Assembly: GCA_021464245.1 (NCBI GenBank)
Contig: JADCRB010000017.1
Coordinates: forward strand, 39,733-103,732
Direction: 5' to 3'
Origin: Carallia brachiata
Lineage: Eukaryota > Streptophyta > Magnoliopsida > Malpighiales > Rhizophoraceae
Length of the DNA stretch: 64,000 bases
Every line of letters begins with the position of its first letter. Position 1 is the first letter of the stretch. Shown here piece by piece: positions 1 through 10,784 of this stretch. The notes under the pieces were generated by a model that worked only from the letters and a program-made list of their open reading frames with translations, had not been told where the DNA came from and searched no databases. The translations under genes and the position numbers were made by a program.

Positions 1-40
1 CTTTGTTTTGGGTTGGCTATGTCCTTGCTCCTGTTTAAGA

Positions 41-1234
41 TCAATACAATAAGAGAAAGGGGGTTGACCTTCTGAGCGTCGTGACTTGGCACATAGCGTA
101 GGACTGGAGTGGAGCTTGAAGATGCAACATCCTTCGGACGAGTTCAGCAGGCTGTGGCAGCTTTTCATTTGTTGGAGCCTGGGGTTGGGCATTGGCAGGT
201 TCTTCGACAGCTTTTCCCTTTTTGTGGATGCCCCCAGTCCAAGTAGCTTTTGATGGAATGATCTCCGGATTGTCTGTGTCGGTGTAGAAGACTGCATCCG
301 CCAAATGTGATTCAGCATCATCGAACGGCTTTAAGTCAGCATTGACCTTTTGAACGCCACCATTGTAGTACTTGAAGCACTGATGCAGGCTTGAGAGCAC
401 AACTCCATTTCCATGAATCCACGGTCGTCCTAGCAACATCTTATATGTGGTACGTGCATCAATCACGTGAAATAGAGTGCTAGAAGTGAGATTACCGATA
501 GTTAGCTCCAAGCGAATCATCCCAATTGCTTTCTGTCCTCCTTGATTAAAGCCATGAATCATCAAGCGGCTGTCTGATAATTCATCAATGCCAATGCCGA
601 GCTCCTTTATGGTGGATTTTGAGATAATATTGACCGCCGAGCCATCGTCAATCAGAATACGTCGGACCTTCTGTTCTCTCACATAGCCTGAAACATACAG
701 CGGCCGATTGTGGGGTTTGGACCCTAGCAGGAGATCTTCATCTGAAAATGAGATAGTAGAGTAACATCCGACGTGATTTTGGGCCGTCTTCTCCGTTGTC
801 GACTTTTTGTTGTCGAGCAGCTCCTCCTTATGGTGTGTCACCTCTTCTGATGGTTTTGAAGTGATGGTGGTCTGGTTTGCAGAAGTTATGCCTTCCTGGT
901 CCAGAATGATTTTATTCTGGCTTTTGAGCTTCATGATTAGCTCCTTTAGGACGAAACACTTCTCGGTTGGATGACTTACTATCCGGTGATATATGCAGAA
1001 TCTCGGATCGCTGACTCGATCCTTTTCATTCGGCCGCTTGCACTCTGGGAGTTCGATCAGCTTCGCCTCCAGGAGTTGGTCAAGGATGTCGGGAACGTCT
1101 GAGTCGGGGAATGGATACTGCTTCTGCTCCAACTCTCGCAATGTCACCTTCCGCCTTTCCTGTTGTTTTGGCTGAGTTATTTGGGTCGGAGGATTTACCT
1201 TAGCTTTGGCGCCCACTTTTACTGGTGCGGCTTA
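41..1234 (-). pseudogene. Retrotransposon protease (retropepsin) region of the gypsy polyprotein
   Basis: This open frame of about 391 codons from its first ATG is also open upstream as far as a TAA at 1232-1234. The N-terminal part has a short cysteine/histidine stretch (C-I-Y-H-R-I-V-S-H-P-T-E-K-C) typical of the end of plant gypsy gag. The aspartic-protease fold follows: the active-site motif I-D-D-G-S-A-V-N-I-I near residue 190, then the flap region and a conserved L-L-G-R-P-W-I-H block near residue 265. The frame ends at a stop at 41-43, before any reverse transcriptase is reached. The gag frame upstream (1235-1504) is in the same phase and separated only by that single TAA. It is part of a degenerate element rather than a host gene. 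Confidence 0.82.
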
Positions 1235-2545
1235 AACAGTCATCACTTCTTTTCCTTTTCCGGAGCTGTTGGGTTTCTTAATCTCCCTTCTGTCCCCTTG
1301 CTGGTCCAACTGGATGGGAACCGTGCCTCCAGAAGTCTGGATGCTTATCTCCATATCATGTGCGCGGGTCGCCAGTTCTTCGAAGGTTCGGGGTTTAACA
1401 CCCTGCAGGATGTATAACAGCTCCCAATGCATTCCTGGATGCACATCTCCACGGCAGAAGTCTCCGTCAGGCGATCTTTGCAGTCCAAACTGAGGGCACG
1501 CCATCTGTTGATGTATTTGACAACGGGCTCTCCTTTCCTTTGTTTGGTGCTAGTAAGCTCCATCATACTTACCGCCTTCGAGTGCTGAAAAAATCTTGTT
1601 GAGAAACCTCTCGTTGTAGCTGTTCCCAACTATCGATCGCATTCTGGTTCAGATTTATGAACCAAGTGAAAGCGGTCTCCCTGAGTGAACGAACAAACTG
1701 CTTCACCAGAGATCTCCATAAGTCCCTGCATTGTTGCAGGTTTCAACGACAGTGGGCGATGTGCTGTTTGGGATCGCCTCGTCCGTCGAATTGTTGAAAT
1801 TTGGCGGCTGGTAGCCCAGGGGCATGTTGAGACTTTCGATCCGTCTGGTGTACGGTTTGACGTACATCTGTGATCCTTGGAAGGATGTAGCTTGTTGCAG
1901 TCGGATCGTATTGGCTATCATTTCCTGCAATTGTTGAACAGATAGCGAAGCTACAGAATTTGAGGGTGGCAGCTGTGTAGAACTACCTGGTCGCTTTTCT
2001 GCAGTGAAGGCGTCGGCTGGTGTGGCTTCTGGAGTGAAACCAGGTGGATATGGTGCTCCTCGCGGATCTCGGGATCAATTGGATCGGGGCCTTCCTTTGA
2101 GAGCGGCGATCTGTTGATCTTTTTCCTCCACGACTCTGATCAGCTGCAAAATTTTGTTCTCCAATTCTGAAATTCTTTCCTCTGTGCTGGTTGTGTGGTC
2201 ATCATGACGGCAACAGATGAGGGCTCTGGGAAAGACTGGGGGAGAAAACTCTTCTGATTCTTCTGTGTGAGTCGGATTTTGTTGAGCAGGCTTCGTCGTG
2301 TTGCCCCTGACTTCGATCGGGGTGGGTGATCGACTCCTCCATGCAGCAAGAGAGTCAGGGGAGAGTTCCTGTTGTTGTGCAAGCTGTGGACTCTCCGTTT
2401 CGATATTTTGTCGGGTTTGGACGGCAAGAAATTGTGTCTGTCCCCGGGTTTCTGGACCTGCGTACCCAGGTAGGGTAGTTGATGCAGGCAGTGGAGCCGT
2501 TGCCTTCTTGTTGGTAACGGCAGCTGTACTTCTTTTTGGTGCCAT
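1232..2545 (-). pseudogene. Retrotransposon gag, broken into several frames
   Basis: The first ATG of the element is at 2545 and opens a 156-codon frame (M-A-P-K-R-S-T...). That frame is rich in Q, T and P and ends in a short coiled coil (S-E-L-E-N-K-I-L-Q-L). Homology then continues in other frames. At 1629-1345 there is the capsid-type block [13 protein letters not shown], the usual signature of the plant retrotransposon gag domain. It shifts near 1430 into the frame ending at 1232 ([14 protein letters not shown]). At least two or three frameshifts are needed to read gag through. Other frames over this region are shadows. Confidence 0.75.
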
Positions 2546-2563
2546 TTGATGTGCTGAACACCT

Positions 2564-2720
2564 GTAAATTTTTTTTTTTTTTTTTACTTTTTTACTTTTT
2601 TTTTTACTTTTTACTTTTTTACTTTTTTTTTACTTTTTACTTTTTTTTTTTTACTTTTTACTTTTACTTTTTTTTTGTACCCTTTTTTTTTTTTCGGCTC
2701 CCCTTTTACCTCTTTTTTTT
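2564..2720. repeat. T-rich leader with irregular TTTTTAC repeats
   Basis: About 155 bases between the gag start and the primer-binding site consist almost only of T-runs broken by AC, giving an imperfect (T)nAC tandem pattern. On the sense strand of the element this is an A-rich untranslated leader with GT interruptions. Such slippage-prone sequence is expected to vary in length between copies. Confidence 0.85.
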
Positions 2721-2749
2721 TTAAAGGAACAAGAGATGAGAGGTGAAGA

Positions 2750-2768
2750 GGTCCCACCGAGCGTGCCA
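2750..2768 (-). other. Primer-binding site of the gypsy element
   Basis: On the minus strand, six bases (AATTTT) after the LTR end, the sequence reads TGGCACGCTCGGTGGGACC. It begins with TGG, the complement of the CCA end of a tRNA, and sits where first-strand synthesis is primed. This TGGCACGC...GGTGGGACC form is familiar from plant gypsy elements. I did not establish which tRNA is used. Confidence 0.75.
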
Positions 2769-3435
2769 AAAATTTGTAAAGCGTAAATTTCGAGCCTAAA
2801 ACAATTAAACTCGAAAATACAAAAATAATTTACAAATAAAAATTGTAAAGTAAAAGAAAATTTACGTGGGGTCGATCTCCGTAGATCCTCCGATTAGTGT
2901 TCCTTTTTTGACTCGGTCAAGGGCTGCACGAGCTTAATCTTGACAGAAATAAATTCCACAGATTTTTCTTGAACTGGGTAGACTGAAACCGGATCTGATT
3001 TGGACGTTTTGACTACGGTTAAGAACCGCAGAGACCTGATCTGAGCTGATCTGGCTTAATTTCACCGAGGGTCGAAGAGACTTGTTCTCAGATGAGCTGC
3101 CTGGATTTTGCTGAGGGCCGTATGAGGCTTAATCCCAGCCGGATTTGTAGTAATTTGATATTCTTAACTCTATATTCTCAGAAATTCAGATCTAAAGCGA
3201 TCCAAGAATATAAATTTAAAAATAACTTTAGAAATGGAAACAGCAAATTTTTTGAGCCTTACCCCTGAAATATCTCTCAAAACGGAGTTAGGAGAGTATA
3301 CTGCTAAGTAAAAAGCACGTAAGAAAAGGAGAAATTTTCTTGAGAGATTTTCAAAAGTTTCTTTTTCTCTCAAATTCTCTGAATTTTTCTATTTACAGAT
3401 TTGCTGAATCACTTTTGAACTGAGGGGCAGGGGCC

Positions 3436-3443
3436 TATTTATA
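3436..3443 (-). promoter_or_regulatory. Putative TATA box of the LTR promoter
   Basis: The minus strand reads CTATAAATAGG, a strong plant TATA box, about 150 bases inside the outer (U3) end of the LTR. Transcription would start roughly 25-35 bases further, toward lower coordinates. Confidence 0.65.
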
Positions 3444-3504
3444 GGGTTCCTTTCCCGTGGGAACATCACATGGGAAAGGAATCTTTTTAATTTAATTTTT
3501 CTTT

Positions 3505-3541
3505 GGCCGGCGTTGCCAATTCAAAATTGGCAACGCCGGCC
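3505..3541. repeat. Perfect 17 bp inverted repeat in the LTR
   Basis: Arms 3505-3521 and 3525-3541 are exact reverse complements separated by three bases (CAA). The arms are GC-rich (GGCCGGCGTTGCC core) in an otherwise AT-rich LTR. It lies about 60 bases upstream of the TATA box in the element's orientation. Confidence 0.95.
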
Positions 3542-3647
3542 ATTAAATTCAATGAATTCATTTTTTTTTTCCTTGAAAATGATGTTTACAAGGAGTTTGT
3601 TATATTTAATTTTTCTTTAAGTCTACTACACATCTATTTTTATTTTT

Positions 3648-4515
3648 ATAGCCTAATAGAAAGTTGAAGGAAACGCTCTTGTGCACCGTTGGCACACTAA
3701 TGTGCGCTGGGCGTCTTTCTTCGGTTCTCGTGTTTGGTTCGTTGCCGCTCAGCCAGCGTTGGTGCTTCCTTAGTGAAGTTTAATCCCTTCGGGGGTTTTG
3801 TTGTTTGGTTTCCTTTCTTGTGGGGGTGGTTAGGTGGTTTATTTTTCAGGATCTTCCCTTCGGGGCGTGTGGTTGGTTTGGGTCATGGTAGCTGAGGTTG
3901 CCTCCCCCACTCTTTCCCTTCATTATGTTGGGTGCAGGGTGGGGGAAGGTGGCTTTTTGGCATAGAGGGTGTCCTTGTACGGATGTGGGTGGCTCCTAGT
4001 GGACTCCGACGTCGGCATCATTTTTTGTCCTTGGTCACTGAGTTCGGCTGACTCCCTTCCTCCTGGTCTTGTTAATCGTTGCAACTATGATTTTTGTCAA
4101 TGCCTTGGATTCGCGCTTTGGCATTCTCAGCGTGTGTCGACCTTAAGCCGATGTCTGCTGTCGGAAGCCCTTCAGGGCCTTGCCGTTTTGCCCCCATTGC
4201 CGAGGGCTCACCGTTTCTTATTCGGTGGGATGCCTTGGATCCTGCTCGAGTTCCTGGCTGTTGGATGTCTGGGCATTGGACCCGTTTCCAACTTTGCATG
4301 TAGGCTTGGTCTTCTTTGGGCTGTGGGTCTGAGCTTATTTTCCTTGTTAGCCTGCATTGGTGCTGTACGGTTTGCGCTCCAATTGTGGTGGGCTATGGTT
4401 AGGTTAGTATGGGTGGCCTCTTTTATGCTTTGTATAGTTTGCAAGTGTGAGCTCTTTATGGATTAGCTCTCTGTATATATTATATGTTTTAATGGAATGA
4501 CTTTTCCAAAAAAAA
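3648..4515 (+). mobile_element. Retroposon (~868 bp, LINE-type 3' end) with target-site duplication
   Basis: A G/T-rich block, clearly different in composition from its AT-rich flanks, ends in GTTTTAATGGAATG, a CTTTTCC stretch and a run of nine A. It is flanked by 16-base direct repeats, 3632-3647 and 4516-4531 (ATCTATTTTTAT plus TTTT or CTTT, one mismatch), the mark of target-primed retroposition. The tail resembles that of the second retroposon at 27636-28494, and both match the style of plant L1 3' ends. No reverse-transcriptase coding is seen, so it is a 5'-truncated LINE or a non-autonomous derivative. Open frames inside it are not convincing genes. Confidence 0.6.
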
Positions 4516-4531
4516 ATCTATTTTTATCTTT

Positions 4532-5711
4532 GATATTAAATTAACTTAATTTATTTTAAATAGAATTAAATTTGAGAATTACTGTACTTCAACTTGTCGT
4601 TTATAATAAAAATAATTTCTTGTCCTCAGTTGGGATAGAGCACGCAGTCAAATCATTGCATCCTTTTTGTTTTTTGTGTGTTGACCATCTGTTCTTAGTT
4701 TTAATGATCGAAGTTATTTTTCCAATTCAATAAACTTCTCTCATGATCAAGTTTGTTAAAAATGCGAAAAAAAGGAGATTATAATCATCAACATCATCAA
4801 TTTAGAAAATAAAAATATATGTTATGGTAAAATATATTCAAAAAGATGATCATCCCATAGCAATTTGACAGAAAATAAACAAAACAAATTTATAATATGT
4901 CAAATAACGGCTATGAAAAAATAAAGTTACAAAAGAAATTTATTATACGTCGAGTATGTATCTTTCCATGTAAAATTATAAAATTTTGTTCATTTTTTTT
5001 GTCCCTAATGAAAATTATTTCTTATCTCATTCAAAAGTTGAAATTGTTAGATTTATTGACTTAAAAGATTTTAACTAGTATATTGTTAGAGTTATTATCA
5101 ATATCTTATAATTTCTCTAATAATTTGGTTTATTACATCTATTATTATTGAAAATAAATATATACGTGAATTTAGGTAATTAGTTACAAGTAAATACTAA
5201 TCTGATTTGAATTGTACGCAATCTTGATAAACATATTCCTAATTTTAGTTTAAAGTAAATTAAGTTGTTAATATTTACCATATTTAGAATTTTAATTTTT
5301 TTTAATGATCATTAGATGATAGAATAAAATTCTCATATATAACATTTTTACAAGGTGTATTAATAAAGCATATAGATTTAGCAAATATGTAGATTTCTAA
5401 TGACTTATTCACCACAACAATAAAAATGTTAATTTGCAATTAAAATGTCACAAATTGCAATTCTTAATCTAATCAAGTTCCTACAAAATCTAAGAAAAAT
5501 ATGAAAATTATATTTTGATAATCACAAAATAAATAATCTTATATATGAATATATAAATATTATTTCAACTAATTATATACGACTTATTTGAAGATTTTAT
5601 GGTTGTCTAACCAAAAAATTTTGCGTAAAAAATAATGTAAATAATTTTTTATATCATTTTATTTTTTAATATTATTATTTTGACTATAAATAGCTTTGTC
5701 TTCACTTATAA
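4532..5711. other. AT-rich intergenic sequence
   Basis: No gene, RNA or clear repeat is recognised. A short tRNA-like string near 4625 is not part of a tRNA. Confidence 0.7.
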
Positions 5712-6275
5712 AGCACGAATACGGATACGGCGATACGGATACGGTACGACACACTAATCTTAAAAATATTAGGATATAGACACGTTTTGGATACGGCTAT
5801 ATAGAAAATATTAAATTTATAAAATTTTTATGTATTATATATATATTTTTAAATAATTTTATAAATTTTATTCACCAAAAAATATATTTATATAACTATT
5901 ATAAGTTTTAGAAATTTTTTATTCAGATAATATATCGTAAGATTCTTTATTATTTATTATAAAGTATTAAAATAGAGATATAAGATTTTGTAATCAATTT
6001 AATTTTTCTGTTAAAATTAAAAACAAGTTGAAATTTAAGTGTTTCAAAAGTTATAGACAATTGACAATATTAAATTATAATTTTAAAAAAATTTTATTTT
6101 TTTATTTGTTAAAAATAATTATAAAAATATTCAAGTGTATCCGTAACTTATCGGACACTTGTACTTCTCGTGTTCAACACGCATATCTGAATTTAAAAAA
6201 AAAAATTTTGGCTGACACTTGTCCACCGCGTGTCCGTCACGTATCTGCGCGTCACGTATCTGTGTGTTTGGCATG
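5712..6275. repeat. Inverted-repeat element bounded by GATACGG-type arrays
   Basis: The left end (5712-5760) has tandem GATACGG units followed by TACGACACAC. The right end (about 6200-6275) carries reverse-oriented units: CGTGTCCG, then CGTATCTG twice and CACGTATCTG. The ends therefore face each other across about 500 bp of AT-rich sequence, and further partial units occur inside (GGATACGGC at 5790, ATCGGACACTTG near 6150). This suggests a non-autonomous repeat with degenerate terminal inverted arrays. I cannot assign a superfamily, and the exact ends are uncertain. Confidence 0.5.
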
Positions 6276-7651
6276 TCCAACATATAGTATTTTTATTTTT
6301 TTAAAGTGGTCGTGTTTGATAAGTCTCCACTCAATAAAATTCTTGGATCTGTCCTTGTGCACTGTTGGCTAGACTTTTAGTCTGAATTCATGAAAGAGTA
6401 AAATTTATAGTATGTAAAAAGAGCCACTAATCTCTTTAAAAATATAAAATTAGACAAAGATTTATCTTACTAGACGTCTTCACAAGAAGATAACACCCTG
6501 TAATAATTAGCATAAATTTGAAAATTTATAAGTCAAGAATTTTGAAATTTCTTCTTTTGTTATAAACCATAATTTAGTTTTCCTCGGTTGCTTAGATTGG
6601 AATTTAAGATATTCAATTTTAAAGACAATTTTCAGATAAATTAAGATACAACTTATTCGTATTTATTATTTTTTTTTTCTTTGTTCACAATTTCTTTAAC
6701 TTGTGATTTGACTCGACATTTAACTGGAATTGACTACAGCTTTGAAGTCCGTCGTACGTTTACAAAAGCCAGATCTTACAATTTGATTGGTTTCATAAAA
6801 AAAAAATATTTGAATTAAAAGATTTTAGTAAGGAAAGAAATTATCAGAAAACAATTATAAGAAAAAATTATAAAAAATTATGATAAAATAATATTTTATA
6901 TTAGAATTTTATGAAAATATTGTAAAAAAATTATATAAATAAAATTAAAAAATATCCTTAAAAATAATTAAATAATAAATTAAAATTACAACAATATCCC
7001 TATAAATAAATTGAATAGGTTGAGTTATTTAAGTCATTATCATTTCATGTATTTTTTTAATTTTTTAAAACATTTTAAATACTTTTTCTCTCACCTACGA
7101 CCTCTTTCTTTTTTAATTCATTTCTTACATTGCCAAATAATAAAAAGTACTTTGAATTTTGTGTTTTCTTTCTAACTGGTTTCTCGTACCTAAAACAAAC
7201 AAAGCACTAAAGCCCTATTTCTTTTTTTTTGTTTTTTTTGACAATACTAAAGCCCTATTTCATTTCTGTTTCACCGGTTTGGTAGACCCTTACGCGCTCA
7301 CATTCACGCGCTCCCGTCACCGGCTCCTCCCCTCTGTTCTTTCAACTTCAGTCACCAAACCGGTCACCCCTCCGATCTTTTCATCTTTTCAGCTATTAAA
7401 CAGATAAACTCGGTCTGCAAATTTACTCCATCTTATATAAATATAATTAAAAGTGCGTGAGAGATGTATAATTTATTTAATAATTTATATTTTATATTTT
7501 AAAAAATTTATAAAATATTTTATCAAATTATATGATATGAATGCGTATTCACTATATTATTCTCACTACATTTCTATAAAATTTATATATATACAAAACA
7601 AATTCATTGTATATTGATAGGCAAAGATCATTACATACATGCATTTATGGA
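6276..7651. other. AT-rich intergenic sequence with a small GC-rich island
   Basis: Mostly low-complexity AT. Two near-identical phrases (ACTAAAGCCCTATTTC at about 7208 and 7246) precede a 130-base GC-richer island (7265-7400) whose 83-codon frame is not recognisable. It may be a fragment of a lost gene or transposon. Confidence 0.5.
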
Positions 7652-7908
7652 TTTTTGTAATTAAGTTACAAAATTTTTAATTTTTTTAATTAATTCTTAT
7701 ATTTTTCATATCTTTTACAATTTAATCATCTTATCGGTTTGATCGTTAAAAATATATTTGACTGTTAGGTGAAATATCTTTTAAATTCATTAGGTCAAAT
7801 ATGTTTTTAATGGTTAACATGATGAAAAGATTCAATTATAAATAATCAGTAAAATATAAAACTCAATTGAAAAAATTAAAACCTTCAGGTCTCAATTGCA
7901 AAAATTAA
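7652..7908. mobile_element. Fold-back (MITE-like) element
   Basis: The segment is almost entirely an imperfect inverted repeat. The left arm (about 7652-7762) begins TTTTTGTAATTAAG and ends AAATATATTTGAC. The right arm (about 7794-7908), reverse-complemented, begins TTTTTGCAATTGAG and ends AAACATATTTGAC. The arms are about 110 bases and the loop about 30. There is no coding capacity. This is the build of a non-autonomous fold-back element that would form a long RNA hairpin if transcribed. Confidence 0.65.
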
Positions 7909-8814
7909 TAAAACTTTAAAATTTAAATAAGTGTTATCTTCCAGTTTGCATGATACCTTATGATGTTTATCATTGTTTTTTAATAAAATAATTAAAAAAT
8001 TTATGTGTTAAAAGAATAATTTTTGAGGTATTTACATGGATAGACGAAATTAATTTAATTAACAAAATGACACAAATATTTTTATCATCATCGAAAAGTG
8101 AATTAATGAAAAGTGAAAAAAGTAAATAATAATTATAATATTACAAAAATTTAAGTTAATACAGAGATAAAAATTAATAAAATTATTATTTTATTAATTA
8201 TTTTTTGTTGTGTTCTTTTACTTTTATCTCTAACAAGTATTTTTATATAATAATATAGATTAGGCGAGATAATTTTCTAATTATATGGACGCATACTCTT
8301 TTAGCGTATGATGTGTAACAACACTTTCTCCAAATAGTTGAATATATATTTTTAGTCTTTATTTTAAAACTGTGTCCGTGCTATGAATATATATTTTTAA
8401 TTCAAACCATAACTAATTAACAAAAATAACGATGTTTTGATATTATATATAAATTTTGTAAATTCAAGTCATTTTTGCGTTAAAAAAACTGCGTGACTTT
8501 ATGGTTTACCGTATGACCTTATAGATTATTTGACATATTGGGCATAACATATTTCTGCTGTTACATTTTTTTACTATGGAAAAGATATATAGTCATAGTA
8601 GAAGAAAGATATAGAAATGACAAATTACAATCGATTTTTTTTTTAACTAAATGTCTTTTTTCACAACAAAAAATATTTTTCACTTATTTTTTATTATAGA
8701 AAAATGTGTCTGATTGCAAAAGAAATTAAACAATAGTAATTTTTGACTTTGTACCTCTTTTTTTACGTGATTATATAATTGGACTTTTTTCATCGAAAAA
8801 CCAAAATAATATTT

Positions 8815-9460
8815 AAAAAAAATTATATTGCGCACCCTTATTGAAGACACGGTAATAAGCCGCACCCCCTATTATTAAATATATCAAACCGCTTCTTTAC
8901 ATTTTATTCCTGTAGCCTTTGTTAAGTCTTTGTTAAAAACATTTGACATAATTACAAACTTGTCATTATAATTGACATGAATCGACTAAAATGCCCTTAG
9001 TGCATTGAAAGAAAATATTTTACGAAAGACTTAGTACACAATACATCAAATATTATAATTCTCATATATAGTCTTTTAAATAAATGAGAAAAATGTTATT
9101 TTATTGTGTTTTTTAAATATATAATAAACAAAATAAATAATAAGTTGATTATAAAAGATGAAATTACTTAACTTATGATTTTCTAATAAATTCAAATGGT
9201 GAAAAATTTTGCATGATAATGATAGATATATAATTGATAATTTTCAAGCAAAAAAATTGATAAAATAAATTAAAAATATTTTCATACACAATGATAGATT
9301 GGCCAAAAAAATTATATATAATTTGATATATAAGGGCAAAAAAAACTTTTTTATAATTGTTGTTAATATTGACTAACCCTAGTTCGTTTTTATACTTACA
9401 AAAACTAAAAGGTGCAGACTTATTGTCATACCTTTTCTGGTGTGCGATGTAATTTTTCTT
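8815..9460. mobile_element. Non-autonomous element with ~50 bp imperfect terminal inverted repeats
   Basis: The left end reads A-rich then ATTATATTGCGCACC and, about 20 bases on, AATAAGCCGCACC. The right end, reverse-complemented, reads A-rich then ATTACATCGCACACC and AATAAGTCTGCACC. The two blocks keep the same order and spacing at both ends. The interior is AT-rich with no transposase. A target-site duplication was not found with confidence, so the outer limits are approximate. Confidence 0.5.
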
Positions 9461-9762
9461 AAAATTTATTTTAAACTTTAGTCCCCTTGGTAAATTAACT
9501 TTCATGTGGAGTGAATTTAGGTTGAATTTCATCCACTCAAAAAAACAAATTTAGGTTGAATTTCAAAAGAATTTGACCTCCGAAAAGACGGGTTAAATTA
9601 TTACAGAGGGCCATGTTAGCTTCTTTTTCACGTACTACTCGCCAATTTACACTCTAGCAATAGTAATCCGCCACCTCATCCACGAGGGTCAGTGCTCATC
9701 TTGAAATGACAGCATTATCCCTATCATTTGGCCAAAATGTCTGAATCTGTCCGTGAAGTAAA

Positions 9763-9770
9763 TGACGTGG
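9763..9770. promoter_or_regulatory. ACGT-core (bZIP-type) motif upstream of the CCCH gene
   Basis: TGACGTGG, an ACGT-core element of the kind bound by plant bZIP factors, lies several hundred bases upstream of the CT-rich putative 5'UTR (from about 10075) of the zinc-finger gene. The role is inferred only from the motif and its position. Confidence 0.3.
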
Positions 9771-10373
9771 CATGATTTTTATGGTGGGTTAATAAAGCAA
9801 AAGGCACAGCCGGGTAATATTATTAAAAAATCCTGCAATCTCTATTTCTATCTCCTTTTTGAAATAATATTGTTATTAAAATAAATTTATGAAAATATAA
9901 AAAAAATAATTTCTCTTTCTTATTGGATAGGCGATTTTATCAAAACCCCAGAAGAAGAAATGTTAAAAAAAAGGATTTGTTATCAGTTTTCCAATTTTTT
10001 AAAGGATTTTTGTTCTTTCCTATGAAAGAAAAGTATGGAAGAAAGCATAGAAATTGGAGATGGTTATAGCAGAAGGACTCTCTCTCTTTCTCTCTCTTTC
10101 ACAAGAAGTCTCTAAAGATTGTTTCTTTACATTTTAGCAAAGAAGAAATTTAATTTCTTGATGGTGAGCAACAAAAAAGGAAAAGAAATTTAATTTCTTG
10201 AGGGTGTATTTGAAGTGGGTTTAAGTCCCTTTTCATCATAGCAGAGTTAGATCTATGAAACATCTCTCACTTTCTTAGCTGGAACTGTAAGGAAACTGGT
10301 AAGATTCTCTTGGCAACCTTAAAAACCATGGTTTTGTTCTGTTTCAGGTACTTTGTGTTCACTTACATGTCCA

Positions 10374-10378
<5 letters not shown>

Positions 10379-10416
<38 letters not shown>
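10379..10416. repeat. (CT)19 microsatellite
   Basis: Nineteen uninterrupted CT units in the leader intron of the CCCH gene. It is complementary to the (GA)20 tract at 10741-10780. Confidence 0.97.
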
Positions 10417-10419
<3 letters not shown>

Positions 10420-10738
10420 CTTGGCTCTTAGCTGGTTTATGTGTGTATATTAAAGTTCTGTTGTTTTGACTTTTGATGTAATGAGTGAGTGTGTTTTTGA
10501 TCACATGATGTGAAGATCTTCCTCACCCTTAACGGGCTTCTTTCCTATTTTGGGTTCTTTTGACTGTTTTTGGGGTTTATATGTGTCAGGATTTTTGCCT
10601 CCAAGGTTAGATCTTTTTACTGGGTTTTTGATCTTGGTCATTTTTTCCCTCTTTGATTCTTGCTAAAATGTTTTTTATACTACTTTGTATGTGATTTTTG
10701 ACCATATCTGGGTGTATGAACTTTCTGTTTTTGACTGT

Positions 10739-10740
<2 letters not shown>

Positions 10741-10780
<40 letters not shown>
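10741..10780. repeat. (GA)20 microsatellite
   Basis: Twenty uninterrupted GA units in the same putative intron, 324 bases after the (CT)19 tract and complementary to it. Confidence 0.97.

Positions 10781-10784
<4 letters not shown>

Larger units (their letters stand above)
1..3590 (-). mobile_element. Ty3/gypsy LTR retrotransposon, 5' part, truncated by the window edge
   Basis: Read on the minus strand, the order is LTR (3590-2775), primer-binding site (about 2768-2750), an A-rich leader, a gag region (2545-1232) and a retropepsin-like protease frame (1234-41). Reverse transcriptase, RNase H, integrase and the second LTR would lie left of position 1 and are not visible. Gag followed by a protease with an I-D-D-G-S active-site motif, and a primer-binding site starting TGGCACGC, fit plant Ty3/gypsy elements, perhaps of the Tat/Athila side. 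The gag region is spread over several frames, so this copy cannot make an intact polyprotein as written. Bases 3591-3595 (AGGAG) would be one target-site duplicate, but its partner is outside the window. Confidence 0.88.
2775..3590 (-). repeat. 5' LTR of the gypsy element
   Basis: The 816 bp segment begins TGTAAA and ends TTTACA on the plus strand, a six-base terminal inverted repeat with the canonical TG...CA ends. It is joined on its inner side to the primer-binding site. A TATA box (3436-3443) and a perfect 17 bp inverted repeat (3505-3541) lie in the U3 part. The partner LTR is outside the window, so insertion age cannot be judged. Confidence 0.85.

Noticed and set aside
4620..4670. tRNA-like string TCAGTTGGGATAGAGC
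   Set aside because: It resembles a D-arm/A-box, but no acceptor stem, anticodon arm or T-arm follows.
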